Below are positions 37,642 through 45,940 of a stretch of 64,000 bases of DNA, piece after piece. The position numbers and the translations under genes were made by a program. The stretch spans positions 1-64,000 of the forward strand of contig BNCN01000016.1 of assembly GCA_014656495.1 (NCBI GenBank), read 5' to 3'. Source of the DNA: Comamonas sp. KCTC 72670. Lineage in GTDB: Bacteria > Myxococcota > Myxococcia > Myxococcales > Myxococcaceae. The stretch's first letter is position 1. The number at the start of each line of letters is the position of its first letter. Under the pieces are notes generated by a model, which saw nothing but the letters and a program-made list of their open reading frames with translations, was not told the origin of the DNA and did not search any database.

Positions 37642-38935
37642 CCCCGCCTCCCAGCGCCCGCAGCATGGCCAGGCTCTTCATCTCCGTTTCCCGCCACTCC
37701 GAGTCGGCGTTGGAGCCCGCCACCAGCCCCACCCCGACGAACAACCGGGCCTTCGCGCCCTTCACCCGCGCCGAGCGCAGCGCCACCATCAGGTGCGCCC
37801 GCCCCGGCCCCACCCAGCCCACCGGCCCCGCGTACCAGCCGCGGTCCAGGCCCTCGTGCTCCACCAGGAACGACAACGCGCGCTCGCGCGGCGTCCCGCC
37901 CACGGCCGGCGTGGGATGCAGCGCCGCCACCACCTGCGCGGGCGTCACACCGTCGCGCAGCTCCGCGCGGAACCCCGTCCGCAGGTGCACCACGTTCTTC
38001 AAGGTGAGCAGCGTGGGCTCTGGATCCGAGGCCACCTGCTCGGCCAGCGGCTTCAGCGCCGCGACGAGGTAGCGCACCACCGACTGGTGCTCGCGCACGT
38101 CCTTGTCGTGGCCCCGCAGCCCGTCCGCCTGTCCGGGCGCGGCCGAACCCGCGAGGGCCTCGGTCTCCAGCACCTGCCCGTCCACGCGGCACAGCGTCTC
38201 GGGCGTCGCCCCCAGGAAGCACGTCTGGTCCGGGGCCTGGAACAGGAAGGTGGCGCAGCGCGGGTTCTGCTCGCGCAGCCGCGCCAGCACGTCCACCACG
38301 TCGAAGGGCGTGGGGCCCTCCGCGTCCAGCGGGCGCGCCAGGACCACCTTCTGGAGATGGCCGGACGCAATGGCGTCCAAGGCGCGCTGCACCCGGGCGT
38401 CGAAGTCCGGCCGCGACGCGCTCAACGCCAAGGCCACCGGCTCGCCGCGCGCATGCCGGTAGGTGTCCGGAAAGCACGCGCGTACACGCTCCAGCCGCGA
38501 GCGCACCACGTCCTCACCGCCCCGGCCCTCCTCCGCGAACGCCACGGCAGACACGCCGCGGCTCGTGCGGAACACCAGCACCTCGGGCAGCGCCCAGCGC
38601 GTCACGCCATGAGACGCCCACGCCGAGTCCACCGTCCCCGAGGCGCCAAAGCGCATGCCCCCGAACCAGGGGCCCGGCATCGACTCCGGGGCCTCGCCCA
38701 GCCAGCGAACCGCCGCGCCGCCCAACGTGGCCAGCACGCCCGGGATGTCGGAGGCGTCCTTCGCCTCCACCACCGCCGCCTCACCCCACCCCGCCGCCGC
38801 TTCCTGGGCCAGCGGGCGCTCCCAGTAAATGGTTGGAACGCCCAGGACGTCCGCACCCGCGAGCGGATCCACCACCGCCAGGGGCATCATTCCGGCCACC
38901 CAGCGCTGGTTCTCAACGGGATTGAGCGTCTTCAT
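37625..38935 (-). CDS. menF: Isochorismate synthase MenF (436 aa)
   Basis: Chorismate-binding enzyme that isomerises chorismate to isochorismate, the first committed step of menaquinone synthesis. Conserved segments are visible: SGHLQKVVLARPL, FLGATPETLCRVDG with its flanking ETEALAGSA, and TPAVGGTPRERAL. The N-terminal ~170 residues are more divergent, as usual. Siderophore isochorismate synthases (EntC type) are similar, but the men operon context decides. It is the first gene of the men operon and is divergent from aroF, sharing about 100 bp with it. Confidence 0.93.
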   Translation of the reverse strand: MKTLNPVENQRWVAGMMPLAVVDPLAGADVLGVPTIYWERPLAQEAAAGWGEAAVVEAKDASDIPGVLATLGGAAVRWLGEAPESMPGPWFGGMRFGASGTVDSAWASHGVTRWALPEVLVFRTSRGVSAVAFAEEGRGGEDVVRSRLERVRACFPDTYRHARGEPVALALSASRPDFDARVQRALDAIASGHLQKVVLARPLDAEGPTPFDVVDVLARLREQNPRCATFLFQAPDQTCFLGATPETLCRVDGQVLETEALAGSAAPGQADGLRGHDKDVREHQSVVRYLVAALKPLAEQVASDPEPTLLTLKNVVHLRTGFRAELRDGVTPAQVVAALHPTPAVGGTPRERALSFLVEHEGLDRGWYAGPVGWVGPGRAHLMVALRSARVKGAKARLFVGVGLVAGSNADSEWRETEMKSLAMLRALGGGDVVRR

Positions 38936-38953
38936 CAGCGTTCCTCATCGGCA

Positions 38954-38966
38954 ATTGCGTCGCAAT
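38954..38966. repeat. 13-bp perfect palindrome in the menF-aroF control region
   Basis: ATTGCGTCGCAAT is a perfect 6-1-6 palindrome, 19 bp upstream of the menF ATG and just upstream of the aroF -35. Its position suits an operator acting on menF, on aroF, or on both. Confidence 0.55.
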
Positions 38967-38975
38967 CACCTTCGG

Positions 38976-39003
38976 TTGTCTTCTAAGCCATCTCGGCTAT
39001 ACA
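38976..39003 (+). promoter_or_regulatory. Probable promoter of the aro operon
   Basis: TTGTCT (38976-38981) and TATACA (38998-39003) are separated by 16 bp. Initiation near 39010 would place the palindrome 39013-39034 at the very start of the transcript, about +3 to +25. Confidence 0.6.
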
Positions 39004-39012
39004 TGCACCAAG

Positions 39013-39034
39013 GAGTTCAAAACCTCTTGAACTC
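39013..39034. repeat. 22-bp perfect dyad at the aro operon transcript start
   Basis: GAGTTCAA (39013-39020) and TTGAACTC (39027-39034) flank a 6-bp spacer. The dyad lies between the -10 element and the start codon of the DAHP synthase gene. It could be a repressor operator, or in RNA an 8-bp hairpin that limits access to the start. Confidence 0.6.
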
Positions 39035-39039
39035 GATGA

Positions 39040-39951
39040 ATGGGAGGGTCCGTGGGAGGCAAGCGGCCAGACGAAGCAGCCGGGTCCGGGCGGGCCCCGG
39101 GCGCGCTGCGGGTGCTCCGCGCGGAGCGCCCTGAAGGCACCCGCGTACGCGTAGGACCGGTGGAGTTCGGAGGCCCCGGCTTCGTCGTCATGGCGGGCCC
39201 CTGCGCGGTGGAAGGCGCCGAACAGGTGCAGCACGCCGCGTCCGTGGTGGCCGCCGCGGGCGCCCACGTCCTGCGCGGCGGCGTATTCAAGCCTCGCACC
39301 AGCCCCTACGCGTTCCAGGGCATGGGCGAGCCGGGCCTGCACGTGCTGGCGGAGGCGGGAAAGCGCCACGGCATGCCCATCATCAGTGAGGTGATGGAGC
39401 AGTCGCAGATTCCGCTCATGGAGGAGTCCACGGACATCCTCCAGGTGGGCGCGCGAAACATGCAGAACTACTCGCTGCTGCGCGCGCTGGGCAAGGTGCG
39501 AAAGCCGGTGCTGCTCAAGCGCGGCCTGGCGGCGACGCTGCAGGAGTGGCTGCTGGCGGCCGAGTACATCCTCGACGGCGGCAACGAGGCGGTCATGTTG
39601 TGCGAGCGCGGCATCCGGACCTTCGAGACGGAGCTGCGCAACACGCTGGACCTGGCGGCGGTGGCCTGGGCGAAGCAGCGCACCCACCTGCCCGTCATCG
39701 TCGACCCTTCGCATGCGACGGGTGACCCGGCGCTCATCCTCCCCATGTCGCTGGCGGCCGCGGCCGCGGGGGCGGACGGATTGTTGATTGAAGTCCACCC
39801 GAAGCCCGAACAGGCCATGTGCGATGGGCACCAGGCCCTGACACCGGAGCGCTTCGAGACGTTGATGCGGCGGCTGCCAGCCGTGCTAGACGCGGTGGAC
39901 CGACACCTTTGGCGGCCGGAGAGTCCGGCCCAGGTCGTGAGGGCGCGATGA
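39040..39951 (+). CDS. aroF: 3-Deoxy-7-phosphoheptulonate (DAHP) synthase (303 aa)
   Basis: First enzyme of the shikimate pathway, condensing PEP and erythrose-4-phosphate. It is of the type I-beta (KDO8P-synthase-like) class: VVMAGPCAVEG, VLRGGVFKPRTSPYAFQG, LQVGARNMQNYSLLR, KPVLLKRG and VIVDPSHATGD hold the substrate and metal ligands. The ~45-residue N-terminal extension is too short for a full ferredoxin-like or ACT regulatory domain. The start is either ATG 39040 or GTG 39052; neither has ideal spacing to the GGGAGGG between them. The stop overlaps the ubiE start (ATGA). The paralogue name aroF is given by family convention. Confidence 0.95.
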   Translation: MGGSVGGKRPDEAAGSGRAPGALRVLRAERPEGTRVRVGPVEFGGPGFVVMAGPCAVEGAEQVQHAASVVAAAGAHVLRGGVFKPRTSPYAFQGMGEPGLHVLAEAGKRHGMPIISEVMEQSQIPLMEESTDILQVGARNMQNYSLLRALGKVRKPVLLKRGLAATLQEWLLAAEYILDGGNEAVMLCERGIRTFETELRNTLDLAAVAWAKQRTHLPVIVDPSHATGDPALILPMSLAAAAAGADGLLIEVHPKPEQAMCDGHQALTPERFETLMRRLPAVLDAVDRHLWRPESPAQVVRAR

Positions 39952-40637
39952 GTACCGAAGTCCGTGAGATGTTCTCTTCCATCGCCACGAAGTACGACGT
40001 GACGAACGAGGTCCTCTCCTTCGGCATCCACCGGCTGTGGCGCCGGAAGGCCGTCCGGCTCAGCGCGGCCAAGGAAGGTGACCGGATCCTCGACTGCGCG
40101 TCGGGCACGGGCGACCTGGCCCTGGTCTTCAAGCGGAAGGTCGGCGCTTCGGGCCGCGTCGTCGGCACCGACTTCTGCCCGGAGATGCTGGAGAACGCGC
40201 CCGCCAAGGCGGAGAAGGCGGGCCTCCAGGTCGAGTTCCAGGTGGCCGACGCCATGGACCTCCCCTTCGCGGACAACACCTTCGACGTGGCGTCCATCTC
40301 CTTCGGCATCCGCAACGTGGATGACCCGGTGAAGTGCCTCAAGGAGATGGCCCGGGTCGTCCGGCCCGGTGGCCGCGTGGTGGTGCTGGAGTTCGGTCAG
40401 CCGACGGGCGTCTTTGGCGCGCTGTTCCGCTTCTACAGCAAGACGGTGATGCCCACGGTGGGCGGGCTGCTGACGGGCAACCGCGCCGCGTATCAGTACC
40501 TGCCGCGGACCTCCGCTTCGTTCCCCGCGGGCGACAAGTTCCTGGAGCTCATGGAACAGTCCGGCGCGTACGCGGAGCGGGCGGCGCACCCCCTCACGTT
40601 CGGCACCGCCTACATCTATGTCGGCACCGTCCGCTGA
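39948..40637 (+). CDS. menG: Demethylmenaquinone methyltransferase (MenG/UbiE, 229 aa)
   Basis: SAM-dependent C-methyltransferase for the last step of menaquinone synthesis. The opening REMFSSIATKYDVTNEVLSF is the UbiE/MenG signature; the SAM motif ILDCASGTGDLALVF, PFADNTFDVASISFGIRNV and VVRPGGRVVVLEFGQP follow in order. No ubiquinone genes are seen and a men operon is adjacent, so MenG is the likely role. It lies as the second gene inside the aro operon, coupled to aroF by ATGA and overlapping aroK by 20 bp. Confidence 0.95.
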   Translation: MSTEVREMFSSIATKYDVTNEVLSFGIHRLWRRKAVRLSAAKEGDRILDCASGTGDLALVFKRKVGASGRVVGTDFCPEMLENAPAKAEKAGLQVEFQVADAMDLPFADNTFDVASISFGIRNVDDPVKCLKEMARVVRPGGRVVVLEFGQPTGVFGALFRFYSKTVMPTVGGLLTGNRAAYQYLPRTSASFPAGDKFLELMEQSGAYAERAAHPLTFGTAYIYVGTVR

Positions 40638-41220
40638 CCAGCGGCGGCACCTCGTCGAAGAGATACTGTCCTCGGTGGATCCCCGGCTCGCGCCGGGTCT
40701 GAGGGAGGCGGTCGCCCGCCCGGGGCCCGCCCGCGCGCCTGTCCCAGGACAGACGGTGGTGATTGCCGGGCACCGCAGCGCGGGCAAGTCACGCCTGCTG
40801 CCCCTGGTGGCGCGGATGCTCGCCCGCCCCGGGGTGGACTTGGACACGCACCTGGAGCGCCTGCACGGGCGCCCGCTGCGGACCTGGGTGGCCGAAGCGC
40901 CCCAGGCATTCCGGGCCGCCGAGCGCCGCGCCCTGCTGGAGCTGCCGCCCGGTGGGCTGGTGGCCGTGGGAGGCGGGTTCCTTTCGCACCACCCCGACGC
41001 GCTGGCCGGCCTGTTCACCGTGGTGGTTCCGGTGTGCTTCGACACGTATCGTGAGCGCCTGCTCGCGGACCAGACGCGCCCGCGGCTTCGCACCGACGTG
41101 TCGCTCGAAGAGGAGCTGTCCACCGTGTTCCATGAGCGCGAGGCGCTTCATGCCCGCGTGCCCACCGTGGCCCTGGAGGACTTCCTCCGAGGCTGCCTTG
41201 CCACCGAGGTGCCCCCGTGA
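40618..41220 (+). CDS. aroK: Shikimate kinase, divergent (200 aa)
   Basis: Phosphorylates shikimate at O3. The P-loop is AGHRSAGKSRLLPL, the shikimate-binding Asp lies in VDLDTHLERLHGRPLRTW, the GGG turn in VAVGGGF, and the LID arginine in RPRLRTD. A ~45-residue N-terminal extension precedes the P-loop, beyond the usual ~170 aa. The start lies 20 bp inside the ubiE gene; the stop overlaps the GTG start of aroDE. Distance from the usual AroK sequence is clear, but its operon place makes the function secure. Confidence 0.9.
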   Translation: MSAPSADQRRHLVEEILSSVDPRLAPGLREAVARPGPARAPVPGQTVVIAGHRSAGKSRLLPLVARMLARPGVDLDTHLERLHGRPLRTWVAEAPQAFRAAERRALLELPPGGLVAVGGGFLSHHPDALAGLFTVVVPVCFDTYRERLLADQTRPRLRTDVSLEEELSTVFHEREALHARVPTVALEDFLRGCLATEVPP

Positions 41221-42488
41221 CGCCCGCCCGGCGCGTCGTCACCCTGCCCCCCACCGTGCTCGGCGAGGACGCCGTCCGCTTCGCCCGTGACGCCCAGCGC
41301 CGGGGCGCGGATGTCCTGGAGCTTCGCACGGACCTGCATGCCCCGGACGCCGTGTCGCCCGAGGCGCTGGCCGCCGTGCTGCCCCTGCTCGTCTCCGAGC
41401 GCGGCAAGCCGGTGCCCGACGCGTGGGCCGCCGCCGCGTGGCGCGTGGACCGGGACCTGGTGGATGCGTCGGGTCAGCAGGGCTCGCTGGCGGCGCCGCC
41501 GGGACAGCTGCTCGCCTCCCACCACGCCAGCCGTCCGTTGTCCACGGAGGAGGCGCTCCAACTGTGGCAGCGCGACCTCCCCGCGGACGCGCTGGTGAAG
41601 CACGTGGAGCCCATGACGAACCCGGCCCACGTGCGCACGCTGCTGGAGACGCAGCGGCGGCTGATGGAGCGCTTCGGCGTCACGCGCGTCACCGTGCTGG
41701 GCATGGGCGCGGTGGCGCTGCCGACGCGCGCGCTGCTCGCCCGGAACAACGTGCTCGACTACGTCGCCACCGGTGGCACCTGGGCCGCGGCGCCGGGACA
41801 GCGGCTGCTCGACGACGTCGTGCGCGAGCTGCGCGGCGCGGACCGGTACACGCTGGAGCCGCCCCTGCGCCTGGGCATCCTGGGGACGTCCATCGTCCAC
41901 TCGCGCTCGCCGCGCATCCACCGTCAGCCCTTCGACCGCATCGATTTGCCCGAGGATGCCCCCGTCGAGGCCCTGGTGGACGCGCTGCTGCCGCACTACG
42001 CGGGCTTCGCCGTCACCAGCCCGTTCAAGCTCCGGCTGGCCCAGCACACCGGTTCGCCGCTGGACGCCATCAACACGCTCGTCCGCCGGGGCACCCGGTG
42101 GGAAGCCTTCAACACCGATACGTTCGGGGCACAGAAGGTGCTCGAACGGCTCGAGGCTCGCGAGGTCTTCGTCCTGGGAGCTGGTGGCGCCACGGCGGCG
42201 CTCCGCTCCGTGGCGAAGGACACGGCTTGCACTTTGCGCGTCCTGCGACGCGCGGACATCCAGGCGCCTCTCACAGGGGCGGGCGTCTGGACCTGGCCCG
42301 ACAGGGTCCCCGCCCCTGACGACCTGCGCTTCGACGGCGCCCGTGTGGCGGTCATCGCCTACGGTGCCCCGGGGCGGCGCATCGCCGCGGAGATTGTCCG
42401 ACGCGGCGGCACCCCCATCTTGCTGGGCGCGGCCTGGTTCATCGCGCAGGCCCGGCGGCAGCGACAACTCTGGGAGTCCGCGACATGA
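41217..42488 (+). CDS. aroDE: Fused 3-dehydroquinate dehydratase - shikimate dehydrogenase (423 aa)
   Basis: One chain covers two consecutive steps. Residues 1 to about 215 are a shortened type I dehydroquinase: ADVLELRTDLH, the ASHHASRPLS segment, the probable Schiff-base lysine in LVKHVEP, VLGMGAVALPTR, and AAPGQ at its end. From about 220 a shikimate dehydrogenase follows: GILGTSIVHSRSPRIH, TSPFKLRLAQ with the catalytic Lys, DAINTL, AFNTDTFG with the catalytic Asp, and the NADP fold FVLGAGGATAALRSV. The Asn of the usual NVTxPxK motif is Ala here. The start is GTG, overlapping aroK; the stop overlaps aroC. Both halves appear potentially active. Confidence 0.9.
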   Translation: MTPARRVVTLPPTVLGEDAVRFARDAQRRGADVLELRTDLHAPDAVSPEALAAVLPLLVSERGKPVPDAWAAAAWRVDRDLVDASGQQGSLAAPPGQLLASHHASRPLSTEEALQLWQRDLPADALVKHVEPMTNPAHVRTLLETQRRLMERFGVTRVTVLGMGAVALPTRALLARNNVLDYVATGGTWAAAPGQRLLDDVVRELRGADRYTLEPPLRLGILGTSIVHSRSPRIHRQPFDRIDLPEDAPVEALVDALLPHYAGFAVTSPFKLRLAQHTGSPLDAINTLVRRGTRWEAFNTDTFGAQKVLERLEAREVFVLGAGGATAALRSVAKDTACTLRVLRRADIQAPLTGAGVWTWPDRVPAPDDLRFDGARVAVIAYGAPGRRIAAEIVRRGGTPILLGAAWFIAQARRQRQLWESAT

Positions 42489-43504
42489 ATACCTTCGGCG
42501 AGCTGTTTCGCCTGACGACGTTCGGTGAGAGCCACGGGCCCGCGCTCGGCGCGGTGCTGGACGGATGCCCCGCGGGCGTGCCCCTGACGCGCGAGCAGAT
42601 TCAGGTCGCGCTGGACCGCCGGCGTCCTGGCCAGTCCACCATCACCACGGCCCGCAGCGAGCCCGACCAGGTGGAGATCCTCTCCGGCGTCTTCGAGGAC
42701 AAGACGCTCGGGACGCCCATCGCGGCCATCGTGCGCAACACGAACCAGCGCTCCGGCGACTACGAGAAGCTGAAGGCCCAGGACCGGCCTGGCCACGCGG
42801 ATGCGGTGTGGCGCGAGCGCTTCAAGCACCGCGACCACCGGGGCGGCGGACGCACCAGCGGACGCGAGACGCTCTGCCGCGTCATCGGCGGCGCCATCGC
42901 GGAGGCGTACCTCCAGCGCGACCTGCCCGCCATCCGCACCGTCGCGTACGTGTCGCAGGTGGGAGACCTCGTGGCCGAGGTGCCCGCGCCGGGCCTCACG
43001 CGCGAGCACGTGGACGCCCACGCCACGCGCTGCCCGGACACGAACATCCGCGATGAGATGTCGCGCCGCATCCTCACCGCGAAGGAGGCCGGGGACAGCC
43101 TGGGCGGCGCCATCGACGTGCGCGTGGAGGGCCTGCCCGTGGGCCTGGGCGAGCCCATCTTCGGCAAGCTCAAGGCGCGCATCGCGCAGGCGCTGGGCAG
43201 CATCGGCGCCGTCACGGGCGTCGTCTGGGGCCCGCCGGACCTGCTGGAGCGCATTGGCCAGCCCGGCATCCAGTTCCACGCGGTGAAGGACGCGTACGGC
43301 GGCATCCAGGGCGGGCTCGCCAACGGGGAGCCGATGCAGATCCGCACCTTCTTCAAGCCGCCAGCGACGCTGCAGGAGCACGCGAAGGGCGGCCGTCACG
43401 ACCCGTGCATCATGCCGCGCGCCGTGCCGGTGCTGGAGGCCATGGTGTCGCTGGTCATCGCCGACCTCGTCCTCCACCTCAACGCCAGGCCCCACACCCT
43501 ATGA
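42485..43504 (+). CDS. aroC: Chorismate synthase (339 aa)
   Basis: FMN-dependent 1,4-elimination giving chorismate. The opening GELFRLTTFGESHGPALG contains the conserved GESHG motif, followed by DRRRPGQSTITTAR, RPGHAD, the FKHRDHRGGGRTSGRET segment with its conserved His and Arg, and GRHDPCIMPRAVPV near the end. Length is typical. Overlaps of 4 bp join it to aroDE before and aroB after. Its product feeds MenF, encoded divergently. Confidence 0.97.
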   Translation: MNTFGELFRLTTFGESHGPALGAVLDGCPAGVPLTREQIQVALDRRRPGQSTITTARSEPDQVEILSGVFEDKTLGTPIAAIVRNTNQRSGDYEKLKAQDRPGHADAVWRERFKHRDHRGGGRTSGRETLCRVIGGAIAEAYLQRDLPAIRTVAYVSQVGDLVAEVPAPGLTREHVDAHATRCPDTNIRDEMSRRILTAKEAGDSLGGAIDVRVEGLPVGLGEPIFGKLKARIAQALGSIGAVTGVVWGPPDLLERIGQPGIQFHAVKDAYGGIQGGLANGEPMQIRTFFKPPATLQEHAKGGRHDPCIMPRAVPVLEAMVSLVIADLVLHLNARPHTL

Positions 43505-44571
43505 GTCCGCTCCCTCCTGGCGCCTACCGTCCGTGCACCGACCGCTGGGGCACCTTCGCGCGCCTCGCCAAGGGGCTGCCCGAGGGCAGCGTCGCGGTGG
43601 TGGACCGCACCGTCGCGAAGCTCCACCCCACCCTCATCCCCACGCTGGCGTCGCGCAGCCCACGCGCCATCATCCAGCTCACGGGCGGCGAGAGCGCCAA
43701 GACGTTCACCGCGCTGGAGAAGGTCCTCGCCAGCAGCCTGGCCCTGCCTCGCTCCGGGACACTGCTCGCGGTGGGCGGCGGCACCATTGGCGACGTCTCC
43801 ACCGTGGCCGCGCATGTCCTCAAGCGCGGCGTGCGGCTGGTGCAGGTGCCCACCACGCTGCTCGCGGCGGTGGACAGCAGCGTCGGCGGCAAGGGCGCGG
43901 TGGACATGACGGTGCGCGGGCGCGTGGTGAAGAACCCGGCCGGCGTCTTCCACTATGCGGACGAGGGCTGGGTCTGCCCCGAGTTCTTCGACACCCTCTC
44001 CGATGCCCAGCGGCGTGAAGGCGCGCTGGAGGCGTGGAAGATGGTGGTCAGCCTCGACGCGCCGCGCTTCCGCCGCTACGTGCGCAAGCCGCCGCCGCTG
44101 GAGAAGCTGGTCAAGGACGCTCGCGCCATCAAGGAGCGGGTCTGCGCCGAGGACCCCTACGAGCAAGCCGGCCTGCGGCGCGTGCTCAACTTCGGGCACA
44201 CCTTCGGGCACGTGCTGGAGAGCGTGTCCCGCTTCAAGCTGGCCCATGGGGACGGCGTGGGCCTGGGCATGCTGCTGGCCCTGGACGTGGGCCGCCACCT
44301 GGGCGTGACGCCGGAGCCCGTGGCCGCCGAGGTCGAAGCCGCGCTGGAACAGGGCCCTGGCGTCCTGGGCCGGGAGCGCGCCGCCGCCCTGCTCCGCCGC
44401 GCGCCGATGAAGGACATCCTGGCGCTGCTCACCGCCGACAAGAAGGCCGGCGCCCAGGGCGAGCTGCGCATGGTGCTGCTGACGGGCATCGGCGCCACCG
44501 AGGTCCGCGACGTCACCGAGCCCGACTGGCGCGCGCTGTGGCCCGCCTGGACGAAGGGAGTGCGACCATGA
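43501..44571 (+). CDS. aroB: 3-Dehydroquinate synthase (356 aa)
   Basis: NAD- and Zn-dependent cyclisation of DAHP. The nucleotide segment GGGTIGDVSTVAAHVLKRGV is followed by the diagnostic VPTTLLAAVDSSVGGKGA, KNPAGVFH, the Zn-ligand Glu region (REGALEAWKM) and LNFGHTFGHVLES with two His. The N-terminus is somewhat short and divergent. I chose ATG 43501, which overlaps the aroC stop; the frame continues open further back inside aroC. The stop overlaps the aroA start. Confidence 0.95.
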   Translation: MSPLPPGAYRPCTDRWGTFARLAKGLPEGSVAVVDRTVAKLHPTLIPTLASRSPRAIIQLTGGESAKTFTALEKVLASSLALPRSGTLLAVGGGTIGDVSTVAAHVLKRGVRLVQVPTTLLAAVDSSVGGKGAVDMTVRGRVVKNPAGVFHYADEGWVCPEFFDTLSDAQRREGALEAWKMVVSLDAPRFRRYVRKPPPLEKLVKDARAIKERVCAEDPYEQAGLRRVLNFGHTFGHVLESVSRFKLAHGDGVGLGMLLALDVGRHLGVTPEPVAAEVEAALEQGPGVLGRERAAALLRRAPMKDILALLTADKKAGAQGELRMVLLTGIGATEVRDVTEPDWRALWPAWTKGVRP

Positions 44572-45863
44572 GCACGACGGAGAAGGCCTCTCGAATCCAC
44601 GTGGACCCGTCCGGGCTGCGCCCCGCCGCGCTCACCCCGCCGGTGTCCAAGTCGGACGCGCAGCGGGCGCTGGTGCTGGGACACCTCACGGGCGCGTGGC
44701 CCCTGCCCTCCGTCCAGGCCGAGCCCGACGAGGATCTCCCCGCCGACGTGCGCGTCCTCCGCCGGGGCGTCGAGGCCCTCCGGCTCCCGCCCGACGCCGT
44801 GCGCGACATCGACTGCGCGGACGGCGGCGCGCCCTTCCGCATCCTCGTCACCCAGGCCGCGGTGACGCCAGGAGCGCAGGCGCGCTTCACCGGCACCCCG
44901 CGGCTGGGCGAGCGTCCCCACGGCGCGCTCTTCACCTCCCTGCGCGACGCACTGACCGCCGCGGGCCTCACGCTCACCGACGGCGCGCCCTGGCCGGTGA
45001 CGCTGCACGCCCCCCGTGACACGTCGAATGTCACGGCCGTGTTCCGGGTCCCCGGCTCGCAGAGCAGTCAGTACGCGTCCAGCCTGCTGCTGGGGTGCGC
45101 GGCGCTGTACCTGCGGGAGCGCCGGCCCTGGCGCGTGGAGATCGAAGGGGGCCTCACGAGCGCCGGCTATCTGGAGCTGACGCTCACGTGGCTGCGGCGC
45201 TTCGGCTTCGACATCCAGGCCGCGCCGTCCAGCTACACCGTGGCCGGGTACACGGCGCCCGCGGCCGTTCCCACGCTCCCGGGGGACTGGTCCTCCCTGG
45301 GCTACCTGCTGCTGGTGGCCTGGAAGACGGGCGGCACCGTGGTGCGCGCGGACACGGGCAGCGCCCATCCGGACGACGCGATCGTCCGGCTCATCGAACA
45401 GGTGGGCCTGCGCGCCGTCCCCACGGGTGAGCCCTTCTCACTGAAGGTGGAAGGCCAACTGTCAGGCGGCCTGCGCGCGTCCGGAGAGGAGTGCCCGGAC
45501 CTGCTGCCCACCCTGGCGGCGCTCGCGTGCGTGCTCCCGGCCCCCTCCACGCTCACCGAGGTGGGCATCCTCCGGGTGAAGGAGAGTGACCGCCTGGAGG
45601 GCATCCGCACACTCGTGGCGGCCTACGGCGGGACGACGGAGCTCGAGGGGGAGCGGCTCCAGATTCACCCACCCCGCACGCCACCTTCCGGGTTCGAGAT
45701 GGGCAGCCAGGGCGACCACCGGCTCGCGATGACAGCTGCCACACTGTGTGTCCTGTCGGGGAGCCCGCTGACCCTCACCGGGCCGGAGTGCGTGGAGAAG
45801 AGCTTTCCGGGGTTCTGGCGTCAGTTGTCCCGCGCGGGTGTTCGGATAACTGATGCACCCTGA
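44568..45863 (+). CDS. aroA: 3-Phosphoshikimate 1-carboxyvinyltransferase, divergent (431 aa)
   Basis: EPSP synthase, penultimate step to chorismate. Recognisable blocks, in order: PPVSKSDAQRALVLGHL, DCADGGAPFRIL (where most enzymes have the GNAGTAxR loop), LGERPHGAL, SQSSQYASSLLLG, GDWSSLGYLLL, KESDRLEGIRT, GDHRLAMTAA and EKSFPGFW. The PEP-contacting loop is altered, so the active site differs in detail from the E. coli enzyme. It is the last gene of the aro operon and is coupled to aroB by ATGA. A 77-bp gap precedes gltA. Confidence 0.93.
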   Translation: MSTTEKASRIHVDPSGLRPAALTPPVSKSDAQRALVLGHLTGAWPLPSVQAEPDEDLPADVRVLRRGVEALRLPPDAVRDIDCADGGAPFRILVTQAAVTPGAQARFTGTPRLGERPHGALFTSLRDALTAAGLTLTDGAPWPVTLHAPRDTSNVTAVFRVPGSQSSQYASSLLLGCAALYLRERRPWRVEIEGGLTSAGYLELTLTWLRRFGFDIQAAPSSYTVAGYTAPAAVPTLPGDWSSLGYLLLVAWKTGGTVVRADTGSAHPDDAIVRLIEQVGLRAVPTGEPFSLKVEGQLSGGLRASGEECPDLLPTLAALACVLPAPSTLTEVGILRVKESDRLEGIRTLVAAYGGTTELEGERLQIHPPRTPPSGFEMGSQGDHRLAMTAATLCVLSGSPLTLTGPECVEKSFPGFWRQLSRAGVRITDAP

Positions 45864-45940
45864 GACCATCAGTGTCCGGCCAGCAGACTTATCGTTCTTT
45901 TTTGTTGAAAGCGCTCTCCGCCCTGTGAAATCTCCGCCCC

